Positions 8,555 through 17,700 of a stretch of DNA of 64,000 nt are shown piece by piece. Numbering within the stretch: the stretch's first letter is position 1; every line of letters starts with the position of its first letter. The stretch is from Glutamicibacter sp. JC586. Lineage in GTDB: Bacteria > Actinomycetota > Actinomycetes > Actinomycetales > Micrococcaceae. The position numbers were made by a program, and so were the translations under genes. A model generated the notes under the pieces. The model was not told where the DNA came from, made no database searches, and worked only from the letters and a program-made list of their open reading frames with translations. Location: contig NZ_VHIN01000009.1 in the NCBI RefSeq assembly GCF_009805585.1, positions 248,001 to 312,000 of the forward strand, written 5' to 3'.

Positions 8555-8719
8555 CTAAATTGCAGGCGTGTTGCCAGATTCATCAGATACCCACAGCCTC
8601 AGCGTAGCCTCGCTAACCGGTGTAAGCACGAGATTTTCAGTCATTGCCGACAACGTAGCGATGATACTTCCAAGGTCTTCGACAAGTCTTCTCAGATCGA
8701 CTGGTATTCGCTTGGTTTG
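8555..8719 (-). other. Open frame continuing directly behind the prfB stop (possible read-through extension)
   Basis: Directly after the prfB TAG (8720-8722) the same frame stays open for 54 codons to a second TAG at 8555-8557. The conceptual peptide looks protein-like: residues 7-32 alternate charged and hydrophobic positions (PVDLRRLVEDLG, then SIIATLSAMTENLVL), followed by EATLRLWVSDESGN. There is no ATG, GTG or TTG until codon 23 (TTG) and codon 26 (ATG), and no SD, so a separate gene would lose the best part. It may be a readthrough tail, a mutated extension or chance. Third-position base composition is mixed and does not decide. Confidence 0.3.
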
Positions 8720-9835
8720 CTATTTGCTTGGACGGCGCTGTCCCGCGCGCCATCGAATACCTGCATCAATAAAGTCATCAATTTCGCCATCCAGCACCGC
8801 TTGAGTATTTCCAACCTCGTGCTCGGTGCGCAGATCCTTAACCATTTGATATGGGTTCAGCACGTATGAGCGCATCTGGTCACCCCATGATGCCTTCACA
8901 TCGCCTGCAAATTCTTTCTTCTGTGCATCTTCTTGCTCCTTTTTCAGCAGCAAGAGTCGGGACTGCAAAACACGCAAAGCAGCAGCACGGTTCTGAATCT
9001 GAGACTTTTCATTCTGCATCGATACAACTACACCCGTAGGAATGTGAGTCATACGAACCGCAGAGTCGGTAGTGTTAACGCTCTGACCACCAGGGCCCGA
9101 AGAACGGAATACATCGACACGAATCTCAGACTCCGGAATTTCGATGGTGTCCGTTTGCTCGATGAGAGGAACTACTTCTACTGCTGCAAAAGAAGTTTGG
9201 CGACGTCCCTGATTATCAAATGGTGAGATTCGCACGAGCCTGTGCGTTCCAGCCTCGACGGACAACGTTCCGAAAGCGTAAGGTTCGTCAATTTCGAACG
9301 TCGCGGATTTGAGTCCTGCCTCTTCGGCGTAGGACGTGTCCATTACAGTTGCTTTGAAACCACGCTTCTCTGCCCAGCGTAGATACATTCGCATAAGCAT
9401 CTCGGCAAAGTCAGCTGCGTCGACGCCTCCTGCGCCTGAGCGAATCGTCACCACAGCACCACGTGAATCGAATTCTCCGCTGAGCAATGTGACGATCTCT
9501 AATTCGTCGAGCGCCTTATGGATGCTGACAAGTTCTTTGTCCGCTTCCTGAATGGTCTCTTCGTCATCCTCTAACTCTGCCAGCTCTACCAAAACTTCCA
9601 GATCATCGATTCGAGTCTTGATCTTGGTCAATCGCTCCAACTCCGATTGACGGTAGGAAAGCTTGCTAGTCACGATTTGCGCAGCAGCGGGGTCATCCCA
9701 AAGATCGGGAGCACCAGCTTCTTCGGAGAGCGTCGCGATGTCAGCTTTTATCTGATCAACATCGCTCACATCTTCAATTGATGAGAAAGTTGAGCGCAGT
9801 GTGCGGATTTCTGCAGAGAAGTCAGTTTTTGCCAT
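8720..9835 (-). CDS. prfB: Peptide chain release factor 2
   Basis: A 371-aa class I release factor reading UGA and UAA. The stop-reading tripeptide SPF of RF2 is near residue 204 ([10 protein letters not shown]) and the GGQ loop near residue 249 ([15 protein letters not shown]) positions water for peptidyl-tRNA hydrolysis. The N-terminal coiled-coil domain is complete. Unlike many bacterial prfB genes there is no in-frame UGA or frameshift site near codon 25: the frame is continuous from the ATG at 9833-9835. The C-terminus [13 protein letters not shown] is basic and ends at TAG, after which the frame stays open for 54 codons. Confidence 0.95.
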   Translation of the reverse strand: MAKTDFSAEIRTLRSTFSSIEDVSDVDQIKADIATLSEEAGAPDLWDDPAAAQIVTSKLSYRQSELERLTKIKTRIDDLEVLVELAELEDDEETIQEADKELVSIHKALDELEIVTLLSGEFDSRGAVVTIRSGAGGVDAADFAEMLMRMYLRWAEKRGFKATVMDTSYAEEAGLKSATFEIDEPYAFGTLSVEAGTHRLVRISPFDNQGRRQTSFAAVEVVPLIEQTDTIEIPESEIRVDVFRSSGPGGQSVNTTDSAVRMTHIPTGVVVSMQNEKSQIQNRAAALRVLQSRLLLLKKEQEDAQKKEFAGDVKASWGDQMRSYVLNPYQMVKDLRTEHEVGNTQAVLDGEIDDFIDAGIRWRAGQRRPSK

Positions 9836-9882
9836 GGTCTTCTAAGACTACGTCATTTCGGCAACTAATCCCGAGCTATAGG

Positions 9883-10338
9883 TCATCTACTAAGTACAGT
9901 TTGAGCCGTTGAATTCACCGATATCGGCACTCCCTGGGGAACAATCCAGCCAACGATTGGTGGTTGGACCGAACCAGAAAGTTCCAATGTGGCTCCCTGC
10001 CCGTCGGGACGGATTTGGACGGAGCGGATTTGCAGATTATCAACTCTGCCAGTGGCTCCGACATCGCTTAGATACTTCGCGACTGCGTGCTGAACCCTCT
10101 GCTGATTTAGTTGAATGCGTGGGTTTGGACCGTCGGCAACAAATTCAAACTCGTCAACAGAGGCCACCACGGCACCGTCGGCGATGGACAGAAGCTGTCG
10201 AGCTTTGAGTTGTACCGCGCTCACCGCCAAGACGACGGATATTGTCAACAAGGTAATAGCACACAGGCCGATGGCCAGCACCAGCGACTGCCCGTCTTCA
10301 CTGGCCAGTTGCCGTCTGAAACGCCGGATTCTAACCAA
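9883..10338 (-). CDS. TadG-like pilus-assembly / Rv3654c-type secreted protein
   Basis: About 151 aa. After a short basic stretch (RIRRFRRQLASEDGQ) comes a single hydrophobic helix (SLVLAIGLCAITLLTISVVL), then an exported domain of roughly 110 residues. This matches the last TadE/G-like member of actinobacterial Tad loci. The TTG at 10336-10338 is chosen because it overlaps the upstream stop as TTGGTTAG, the same 8-nt geometry used by the preceding pair (ATGGGTAG), and an AAAGAG lies 8 bases before it. The longest frame would start at 10425, but that overlaps the upstream gene by 95 bp. No von Willebrand domain is present, so it is a short TadG. Confidence 0.75.
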   Translation of the reverse strand: MVRIRRFRRQLASEDGQSLVLAIGLCAITLLTISVVLAVSAVQLKARQLLSIADGAVVASVDEFEFVADGPNPRIQLNQQRVQHAVAKYLSDVGATGRVDNLQIRSVQIRPDGQGATLELSGSVQPPIVGWIVPQGVPISVNSTAQTVLSR

Positions 10339-10777
10339 ATCGATCAACTCTTTGGGAAGCTGACGAATCAACCGAGAAGACTGAAGCATCGAGAAAGTCT
10401 GAGACAAGCGGAAGCGGAACATCAAGCTCGACCCGTACCGTGACGACGCTTCCCGGACTCAGACAGGTGGAATCGCACGAAATCGAAGTCCTTGCGCTTG
10501 AATAGCCAAAATTATTCATTGCACGGTTCGCTGCCTCTCGGGCGTCAGCTTGTGCTTGCGCTGGAGTGTCAGCCGCAGCAAACACTTTGGCGGCTTGATC
10601 TGCAGCGCCAACGACAGCGTAACTACCGGCCTGTAGCTGACTCGCTGCCAGAATGAGATAGATCATCGGGATCAGCAACACAGTAGCGGCAAAAATAAAC
10701 TCAACGATGGCGCTACCAGAATCGTCGCGACGTAGTTTCCGCGCAGCATCACCTGCGACTCTCATAGGACTACCCAT
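10331..10777 (-). CDS. TadE-family pilus-assembly protein
   Basis: A protein of about 148 aa whose N-terminal part has the TadE pseudopilin layout: basic residues, then RRDDSGSAIVEF with the conserved Glu, then a 20-residue hydrophobic helix (IFAATVLLIPMIYLILAA). A secreted domain follows with a Cys pair near residues 101 and 105 (CDSTC) that could form a disulfide. The ATG at 10775-10777 overlaps the previous stop as ATGGGTAG; an ATG at 10763-10765 is an alternative. Longer upstream in-frame codons lie inside the preceding gene and are not needed. TadE-type proteins are minor pilins of Flp pili. Confidence 0.82.
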   Translation of the reverse strand: MGSPMRVAGDAARKLRRDDSGSAIVEFIFAATVLLIPMIYLILAASQLQAGSYAVVGAADQAAKVFAAADTPAQAQADAREAANRAMNNFGYSSARTSISCDSTCLSPGSVVTVRVELDVPLPLVSDFLDASVFSVDSSASQRVDRFG

Positions 10778-11189
10778 ACCGCACGGCCTCACCTTGGACA
10801 TGAAGGTTCCACCCATTGGGCAGCAGCCCAATCAGTGGCACGTGCGTATCTACCGACACGGTAATAATCCGGTTCTTGCCAACGTTGGTGGAGCTCACGC
10901 CCACGTTCTGCGCGAATCCGCCATGAAGGCTTTCGGTGATCAATAACTGGGCACGGCTTCGTGCGTCAGCTTCAGATCTGTTGGCCAGTGCCCCGTAGTG
11001 TGCCCCGCCAGCTGCAGCATCGGTCAGCGTATTTCGAACATGCAAGACCAGCGCCAGTTGAATCAAGGTCAGCGCGATTACGACAAGCAGGGTGGTAATC
11101 ATGACAAACTCGGCCACTGCAGACCCGCGAGTTTCCTCGCACATCAGTCGTAGAATTTGTCGTCGCTTACCATTGCTTGCTCGGCGCAT
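10770..11189 (-). CDS. TadE-family pilus-assembly protein
   Basis: A 139-aa TadE-like minor pilin. The cleavage/anchor region reads ETRGSAVAEFVMITTLLVVI with the conserved Glu directly before the hydrophobic helix (around residues 27-50). It is followed by an exported domain rich in Ala and Asn. It sits between the small pilin-like gene and a second TadE with an 8-nt overlap, so it belongs to the same transcript. In the equivalent actinobacterial loci one TadE (Rv3655c position) and one TadG-like gene are typical; here there are two TadE genes. Confidence 0.83.
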   Translation of the reverse strand: MRRASNGKRRQILRLMCEETRGSAVAEFVMITTLLVVIALTLIQLALVLHVRNTLTDAAAGGAHYGALANRSEADARSRAQLLITESLHGGFAQNVGVSSTNVGKNRIITVSVDTHVPLIGLLPNGWNLHVQGEAVRYG

Positions 11190-11198
11190 TATTGTCGC

Positions 11199-11432
11199 CT
11201 AGCCCAGACCAGAAACCCGGTCGATGGCTTGATTGAACAGATCTTGTAACCGTGGTCCGGCAATCGCCAGCAACGCCGCGACGAGAACTGCGGACATTAA
11301 GGTAATCATTACCCACCCGGGCACATCTCCCCTACTGTCTTTCAACTTAGGAACAAGATGGTCCCACACCGATTGTGCTCGGGTAGTGAGCCCAATAACG
11401 AACCGAATTATCATCTCTTGGATTGAGAACAT
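11199..11432 (-). CDS. Small pilin-like membrane protein of the Tad locus
   Basis: A 77-aa protein with one hydrophobic helix (around residues 41-58, VMITLMSAVLVAALLAIAGP) preceded by DSRGDVPGW and followed by an amphipathic LFNQAIDRVSG tail. It occupies the place of the small DUF4244/Flp-pilin-like gene between tadC and the first tadE in actinobacterial Tad loci and is the best candidate for the major subunit. It lacks the textbook Gly-x-x-x-x-Glu-Tyr Flp cleavage motif, so the processing route is unclear. The N-terminal 35 residues carry a second, weaker hydrophobic patch (MIIRFVIGL). Confidence 0.65.
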   Translation of the reverse strand: MFSIQEMIIRFVIGLTTRAQSVWDHLVPKLKDSRGDVPGWVMITLMSAVLVAALLAIAGPRLQDLFNQAIDRVSGLG

Positions 11433-11492
11433 GACGTGCCTTTCTAGGAATTTTGAAAATCTATGCGTTGCAGTTCTGCCTTTTTGAATGGT

Positions 11493-12434
11493 TCAATAGC
11501 TCATCTCCAATAGCGCTAGGCCTGGGAACACTGCGAAAACGATGGTCAACGGCAATATGCCAAAGACCACGGGAACCAGCATCAAAATTTCTCTTTTACC
11601 GGCAACTTCCATCAGTTCTCGTTTGGAAGCGTCGCGGACATCCTGAGCTTGATCTCTCAAAACCTGAGCGATCGGCGTTCCACGTTCGGTAGCAACAACA
11701 ATCGCGTCGACAAATCTAGAAATGGTGCCAACCTGCATTCGATCGGACATCTTTTGCATGGCTTGAATCATCGGTGTTCCCGAATGAATGTCATTCAAAG
11801 TCTTCACAAATTCATCGCCAATGACGCCGTGGCAAATTCGTGAGATACGTTCGATCGCTCCGGTCGTTGATTCCCCGGCCCCAACGGTGAGTGCCAGGAC
11901 TTCTGCGACCGTGGGGAATTGAGTGAGTATTTTTCGGGCACGACGGTGGATTTGTTCTCCGAGCCACCAGCCGCGTAGAACATAGCCTAGTAGTCCAACC
12001 CCGATGACTACTACGACTGCAAAGACCAAAGACAAGTGATATTGCATAGAGGCCAGCCCGGTGAGCACGGAACCTGCAGCCAATCCACACAGGGCACAAA
12101 TAATCTCTTGGGATCGGTAATCAATGACGCTAATTTCCAGTCCGGCCGCATCCAACCTTTTTCTGAGAATGTCCCCAGAGGGACTGTGCCTACTAGCAAA
12201 CTTCCTAATTTGCGTCACTAGCGGCGAGGCGAGCTGTCCTAGGGTGGAATGTCCTGACTCTGAGTGCCAAGAGTCTTCAAGCATTCGTGCGCTTCGCACA
12301 CCTACGCGTACGTGGGGAGCGATTCGTTCAGCAAAGGCCATTTTTCGCCACCCAGGAAGGTTTACGAGGATCATCCAGATCCCCAAGCCGAACCCAAGCC
12401 CGCACAATGCTGCCCAGGATACGTAAGTGTTCAT
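11493..12434 (-). CDS. tadC: Tad pilus inner-membrane platform protein TadC
   Basis: A 313-aa type II secretion F-domain protein. One N-terminal helix (residues 7-28) is followed by a pair near residues 110-155 and a last one near 285-308. The cytoplasmic F domain between them carries the characteristic GESTTGAIERISR...FVKTLNDIHSGTPMIQAM region. TadB and TadC form the membrane platform on which TadA acts. The start overlaps the tadB stop by 4 bp (12431-12434). A 60-bp gap separates it from the pilin-like gene downstream. Confidence 0.87.
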   Translation of the reverse strand: MNTYVSWAALCGLGFGLGIWMILVNLPGWRKMAFAERIAPHVRVGVRSARMLEDSWHSESGHSTLGQLASPLVTQIRKFASRHSPSGDILRKRLDAAGLEISVIDYRSQEIICALCGLAAGSVLTGLASMQYHLSLVFAVVVVIGVGLLGYVLRGWWLGEQIHRRARKILTQFPTVAEVLALTVGAGESTTGAIERISRICHGVIGDEFVKTLNDIHSGTPMIQAMQKMSDRMQVGTISRFVDAIVVATERGTPIAQVLRDQAQDVRDASKRELMEVAGKREILMLVPVVFGILPLTIVFAVFPGLALLEMSY

Positions 12435-13285
12435 GAGAGCACCCGCTCTTCAACAGGCAGCGCGCCAAGACGGAGCATGACCCTGTAGCAAATGACTGAA
12501 ATGCCGACTCCCAAGCCCAAGACAATGACTCCGCCTGCAGTCATATAAGCCTCCTTTGCTGCCTCTTGGGTACCAAGGACTAGCAAGAGAATCCACGGTG
12601 CTGCGACAGCCAATCGGGCAGCTGAGACGATCCACGACTGTCGTGCTGCCAATTCGCCTCGGGTGCGAACATCGTCTCGTAGGAAAGCCGACAACGTGGC
12701 GAGCGTATGCCCAAGATCCGTGCCTCCAACTTCGCGGGTGATCCTTAGCGTCGTAAGAATCTTGTCCGCAACCGGATCCGCCAAACGCTCTCCGAGTTGC
12801 TCTAAGGAAACAGAAAAATTTGCAGTCGCCCGGTAGTCCAAGGCAAAATCGGCGAATAACGGTCTCAAAATTTGCGGACCGACTGTAGCGAGCTGGCTTA
12901 ACGCTTCAGGCAAGGACAATCCTGCGCGAATCGCACTCCGCAAGTGATCCACAACCTCAGGCCATTGTTCCTGCAACGCAGCTTGGCGCTTTGTTGCTTG
13001 ATGGCGCAGGTAAACCCATGGTGCAAACACACCGAATCCGAAAAATACCGCAGCAAATAGAACAGTTCCAGTTAGTCCCAAAGTGAGGATGCCAAAAGCC
13101 AAGCCACACCCTAGGCATATAACAACAAATTTTGAAGGCGCAACATTGGTCATGCCGGCCTGAAGCAAGGCCGCCTTGATGATGGACTTTCTTTTGGGTG
13201 CGCGGACCCATGGGGCAAAGAGCAACCAATCCGCTAAGATCGCCACCCCCAGCCCACCTAAGAGCGCAAAGAAGAAAACCATCAT
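12431..13285 (-). CDS. tadB: Tad pilus inner-membrane platform protein TadB
   Basis: A 284-aa membrane protein of the type II secretion F family, paired with TadC. Hydrophobic segments lie at residues 2-20, 50-95 and 225-268. The cytoplasmic F domain between (SAIRAGLSLPEALSQLATVGP and EVGGTDLGHTLATL) has the usual glycine-centred motif. The start overlaps the tadA stop by 4 bp and the stop overlaps the tadC start by 4 bp, so tadABC is a strictly coupled unit. Confidence 0.87.
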   Translation of the reverse strand: MMVFFFALLGGLGVAILADWLLFAPWVRAPKRKSIIKAALLQAGMTNVAPSKFVVICLGCGLAFGILTLGLTGTVLFAAVFFGFGVFAPWVYLRHQATKRQAALQEQWPEVVDHLRSAIRAGLSLPEALSQLATVGPQILRPLFADFALDYRATANFSVSLEQLGERLADPVADKILTTLRITREVGGTDLGHTLATLSAFLRDDVRTRGELAARQSWIVSAARLAVAAPWILLLVLGTQEAAKEAYMTAGGVIVLGLGVGISVICYRVMLRLGALPVEERVLS

Positions 13286-14505
13286 TGGACTGCCATCAAT
13301 TCGGCAACGTTAACCCCAGCGAGGTCGAACTTTTCGTGTTCCCAGTCTGCCCCACGTGAGGTGCACAAGGAATCGCTTTGACGTTCAAAGAGAGTCGATG
13401 ATTCAATTTGTCCGTCTTCAACTCGATTGCGAATACTGAGTATCTCGTTGACGTAGCGGTGTCCTGAGGGGCTGCGTACACAATGCACAACGAGGTCAAT
13501 ACAAGCTGCAACCGTCTTGACAGTGAAGTCGGACGTGATATTCGGCCCGGCGAGTAGTGGCAACGTACAAATCTTGGTAATTGCGTCTCGCGCCGAGTTC
13601 GCATGAAGGGTACACAACCCTGAAATTCCCGAATTCAGAGCGATCAACATATCGAGAGATTCTGCCTCGCGAACCTCTCCCACAATGATCCGGTCGGGCC
13701 TCATACGCAGGGCTTCCTTGACCAACCTTCGCATCGTGATTTCACCTGTACCTTCAAGATTGGCCAGGCGAGTTTGCATCGCCACCACATCGCGCAGTGA
13801 CAGATTGAGTTCAAAAATTTCTTCAATCGTGATGATTCGTTCGCGCGGGCCGATAGAGGAAGCCAAGCAGTTAAGCATTGTTGTCTTGCCTGCTTGGGTT
13901 GGACCAGTGACGATGACGTTCAACCCAGCACCGATTGCGGTCGATAAAAACAGAGCTGCTTGCGAGCTCATGGAGTCCAGTTCAACGAGATCCTCAAGTT
14001 TTCCAGCTCTCGCAATGAACTTACGTATATTCACGGCCCAGTGCTCATGCGTAATGTCTGGAATAACGACGTGCAGTCGAGAACCATCTGGTAGCTGGCA
14101 ATCAACAAATGGTTGAGACAAATCCAAGCGCCGACCTGAAGACTTCAACATGCGCTCTACAACCGCGGCGATTTCAGTCGACTCCATCCGAATGTGCGTT
14201 AGTTGGCTCTGCCCGCCACGAGCACAAAAAACTTGGTGTGGCGCATTGATCCAAATTTCTTCAACACTCGGGTCATCCAAGAGTGGTTGTAAAGCGCCGA
14301 AACCAGCAACGTTATCGAAGACTGACTGCCTTGCTGAGTCTAAAGAATCCAGAGAAGGAACCGCACCGAGTAAAGCTCGCTCGTCATAGTCGCGAATAAC
14401 TTCCTCAATTAGCGACTTGATCACCATTGGCTGTTTGGCCGGGTCTAAACCTCGGCGTCGAACCAGTTCACGGACCTCGTCCTCAACGATAGACAACGCT
14501 TCCAC
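13282..14505 (-). CDS. tadA: Tad/Flp pilus assembly ATPase TadA (CpaF family)
   Basis: A 407-aa secretion ATPase of the VirB11/PulE superfamily that powers Flp pilus assembly in the cytoplasm. Walker A is GPTQAGKTT near residues 201-209, followed by the Asp-box region IITIEEIFELNL, a Walker B-like RPDRIIVGEVREAE and a His box LCTLHANS. The length is typical for short actinobacterial TadA. It is the first gene of the minus-strand Tad unit; its ATG at 14503-14505 faces the divergent EssC-like gene across 249 bp. No tadZ or prepilin peptidase gene is present next to it. Confidence 0.92.
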   Translation of the reverse strand: MEALSIVEDEVRELVRRRGLDPAKQPMVIKSLIEEVIRDYDERALLGAVPSLDSLDSARQSVFDNVAGFGALQPLLDDPSVEEIWINAPHQVFCARGGQSQLTHIRMESTEIAAVVERMLKSSGRRLDLSQPFVDCQLPDGSRLHVVIPDITHEHWAVNIRKFIARAGKLEDLVELDSMSSQAALFLSTAIGAGLNVIVTGPTQAGKTTMLNCLASSIGPRERIITIEEIFELNLSLRDVVAMQTRLANLEGTGEITMRRLVKEALRMRPDRIIVGEVREAESLDMLIALNSGISGLCTLHANSARDAITKICTLPLLAGPNITSDFTVKTVAACIDLVVHCVRSPSGHRYVNEILSIRNRVEDGQIESSTLFERQSDSLCTSRGADWEHEKFDLAGVNVAELMAVQ

Positions 14506-14754
14506 GACATACTCCTGCTGTTCGTCCTGTCTTAGGATCCCGAAACGGGGACAACCGGCGAGCGCATCATCGGTGCAGCAATCATCTTCGTATGAAATGG
14601 GATGCTATAGGCACATCCGTTTGCTTTCAAGGTCTTTCTTGAATGTGGATAAACCAGAATCCGATCTCCACAGGTCGTCATTTATTTATCCGAGCAGGTT
14701 GAATAGTGCGATCTGATAGTTCCACGCGTTCATTGAATCTGGTCTGGAGTTTTC
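14506..14754. other. Divergent promoter region between tadA and the EssC-like gene
   Basis: 249 bp serving two divergent units. It holds a perfect DnaA-box 9-mer (TGTGGATAA, 14644-14652), an AT-rich stretch (catttatttatcc, about 14680-14692) and no convincing ORF. No -35/-10 pair stood out for either gene. Confidence 0.5.
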
Positions 14755-17700
14755 ATGGTCAAGTACGAACTACTACTGATATCTCGGAACTTTCAGCGTC
14801 CACGGCAATTTGAGTTGGATATGACTGGTCGGCTGTCAGGAGCTGAGCTGGCTACTTTGCTCCTATCCGTGTTCCCCGGACAGCATTGGTTCATTGGTGC
14901 TCAGCGGCTCGAAACCTTTGGGGTTTGTCAGTCTGGCCAAAGCCTGATCCTCAGTGACTTGCCGCAGGGAAATTCAAAATCGTTGGCAAGCGGGCCTTCC
15001 ACAAAGTTATTCATCAGCGATGGTCGTGATGCTGGCGCGTGGATCACTTTGGCCCAAGGTGAGCAGGTTTTGGGACGAGGCGCACCTCTTTGGCTTCAGG
15101 ACCCGCTACTTTCTCGCTGCCATGCTGTGCTCACGGTGTCACCCCGCAGGTGGCGGGTGGTACCGTGCGAGGGGCACAAGGTTTTCGGTGCAGACGGCCG
15201 AAGTTACGACAGCTTAGATTTGGGAATCGGATCTACCTTTCGGTTAGGAAACACGACCTTCATCGTGGCAGACCCCGTCGGCGCCGATTCAAATAAACCA
15301 AATTCGACTGCAGACCTAGAAGTCAAGGTCGCGGCCAAGCCTGATGTATCGAGGCTCATTACCGTAATCCTTGCGGCTTTCGTACCACTTCTGACCGGCG
15401 TACTGCTGGCTTTTTTGATGCATTCAATGCTGTTCTTGATCATCAGCGGCGTCTCGGCACTGATGGCTATCGTCCCTGCATGGCAGATGGTTTCAGAACG
15501 ACGTAAATGGCAACGGACCATGCGCGCGCAACGAACTCTCGTCATTCAGGCACGGGACCAATACGCTGCTCCGTTGGGTCAGAGCCTGCTGGCTGGTCTT
15601 GATCGCACTGCATTAGGAATCGCTCCGACCCAGCTGCCTCCCATGGTGTGGGGCGACGGGCTCTGGTATCCGCATGTTGCTGAAGAATCAGGCGCCACTA
15701 CGCACCGAAGGTCAAGGTTACGACGTGCTCGTACAAAATCAGATGCGCCGTGTCCGGGCCCCGTCTTTTGCGCGCCAGATCCCGGAGTATGGCAGATTGT
15801 CGCATCACAAGACTCGGAAGCGGCGGAGGTCCTGGCCAACATCTTCTCTCGCTTTATTCCACTGATCAGCGTAGGTGCGCTGAAGCTGGTCATCGATCCG
15901 AGCATATGTTGCTTACCTGCATCCTTGTTACTGCTGAATAATGTACGGCATTCAGAACTCAACGTGCCGGATGATTCACCAACTTTCGGGCGAGAGACTC
16001 CCGAGTTGAGAACTATTTACCTGACTTCCAGAACACCGTTCGAGCTACCGAATACTTTGGTGATTTCGTTATGCCCGGCGCTTAGCGAACAAGCTAAGTA
16101 TTGGATCTCGTTGGACCCGATAGCCGCCACCTTGCCGGATTCGCGTTTTATCCTGCAACGGCTTCACCGACTGAGCACTTCGCGGCTAGATCGCATCGTG
16201 CACCAGTTTGTTGATCTTCAAACTGCGCAAAATGTGCCATCCACTGATCAGGCTCTTAGCTCCACACAGGGTTTTCGTGCCTGTGTCGGTCTGAACGCGG
16301 ATGAACAAGAAGTACACCTTGATCTGGATGCTGATGGACCACACATGTTGATTTGCGGGACCACGGGTTCAGGGAAGTCCGAAGCGTTGCGACGAATTAT
16401 TTCTGACCTTGCGTACCAGTACTCCCCCGAGCAATTAGGACTTGTACTGGTGGACTTCAAAGGAGGTGCGGGGCTTGGGCTTTATGAGCATTTGCCTCAG
16501 GTGCAGCTTTTCGCCAGCGACCTGGATGAAGCGGCGGCCCAACGAACAATTGAGCAGCTCGAGCATGAAGTGCAAAGAAGAGAGAGGATCCTGGCCGACA
16601 GCGGATGCAGCGATCTTTTCGAGTACCAATGCCTCGACACGAAACCGCAGTCTCTTCCAAGGTTGTTGGTCGTCATCGATGAGTTTCGTGTCTTCGTGGA
16701 AACCCTGCCGCTAGCAGGTCCCAAGATCGACCGCCTGGCCGCGGTGGGGCGAGCATTAGGGATACATCTATTACTCAGTACCCAGCGACCTGCCGGTGCA
16801 CTTACCGGCCAGACTCGGGCAAATCTGAACACCATCATCGCCTTGCACGTCAACGATCCCAGCGAATCCGTAGAGCTAGTTGGTACCACTGCTGCGACGA
16901 CTCTAGATCGGCCGGGTCTGGCGATCATTAAGAGTTCCTCCCGCCCTACCGAAACTTTTCAATTTCATCTGGCAGTCGAACCACCTCTAGAAGGTGAGCT
17001 CTTTGAACGAGACCGACACACGATGCGTCTGATGCCGCTATATAAATTCTCGAAGTCAGCTGAGCTTACGGAATCAGATCCATTACGAGCTCACGCATCA
17101 GGGTTGATTTCCCGGTGGTCAAACAGTCCAAAGCCTTCATCGGGGTTTGCGCTTGCACTACCGATGCCCAATGATCCATGGACAATTCCTTCAAATTGGC
17201 AGGAAAAGCCAGAAGGGAGTTTGTACTGCGGGGTCCGGGATAACCTCCACGGGGGCAGGCTTGACTCGTTGATCGTCGGATTAGGACAGAAGCGATCACT
17301 GCTAATTAGTGGGCTGCCGGATTCTGGAGCGAAGCATGTCTTTAGTTCCCTCGCACGAATGCGCCGGCGAATATTATGTTTTGGTCCTTCTCCCCTGGCC
17401 CAGAACGATGAGAATAGCGGTCTCAAGGTAGTTACCGGCCAAGATCCATATCTCTTCTTTGACGCTTTAGATTTTCTGGAGACCACACCTAAGGACTCGG
17501 ACCTGATTATTCTGATACACGGCATCACACAACTTCAGGCGGAGCTTCACCCCCAGCACTTTCAACGACTCGATGAGGCACTTGGCACACTGTTGCGTCA
17601 CAGCGATGAAAGCACTCCCTTGGTTATATGCGCAGCGGACCGAGACCAGAATTCGCTAAAGTCGACGGGCTTATTTACCACGCAATGGTATTTTCCGCTG

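Noticed and set aside
8568-8804. A 78-codon plus-strand frame between ftsE and prfB
   Set aside because: It is antisense to the 3' end of prfB and to the open frame behind it; Ser-rich shadow composition and no SD.
8720-9835. Programmed +1 frameshift in prfB
   Set aside because: The frame is uninterrupted from the ATG; no in-frame UGA or SD-like stimulator was found near codon 25.
14644-14652. A perfect DnaA box (TGTGGATAA) between tadA and the EssC-like gene
   Set aside because: A single 9-mer is expected about once per 130 kb on both strands together; no cluster, AT-rich unwinding element or dnaA gene is near, so it is not an origin.
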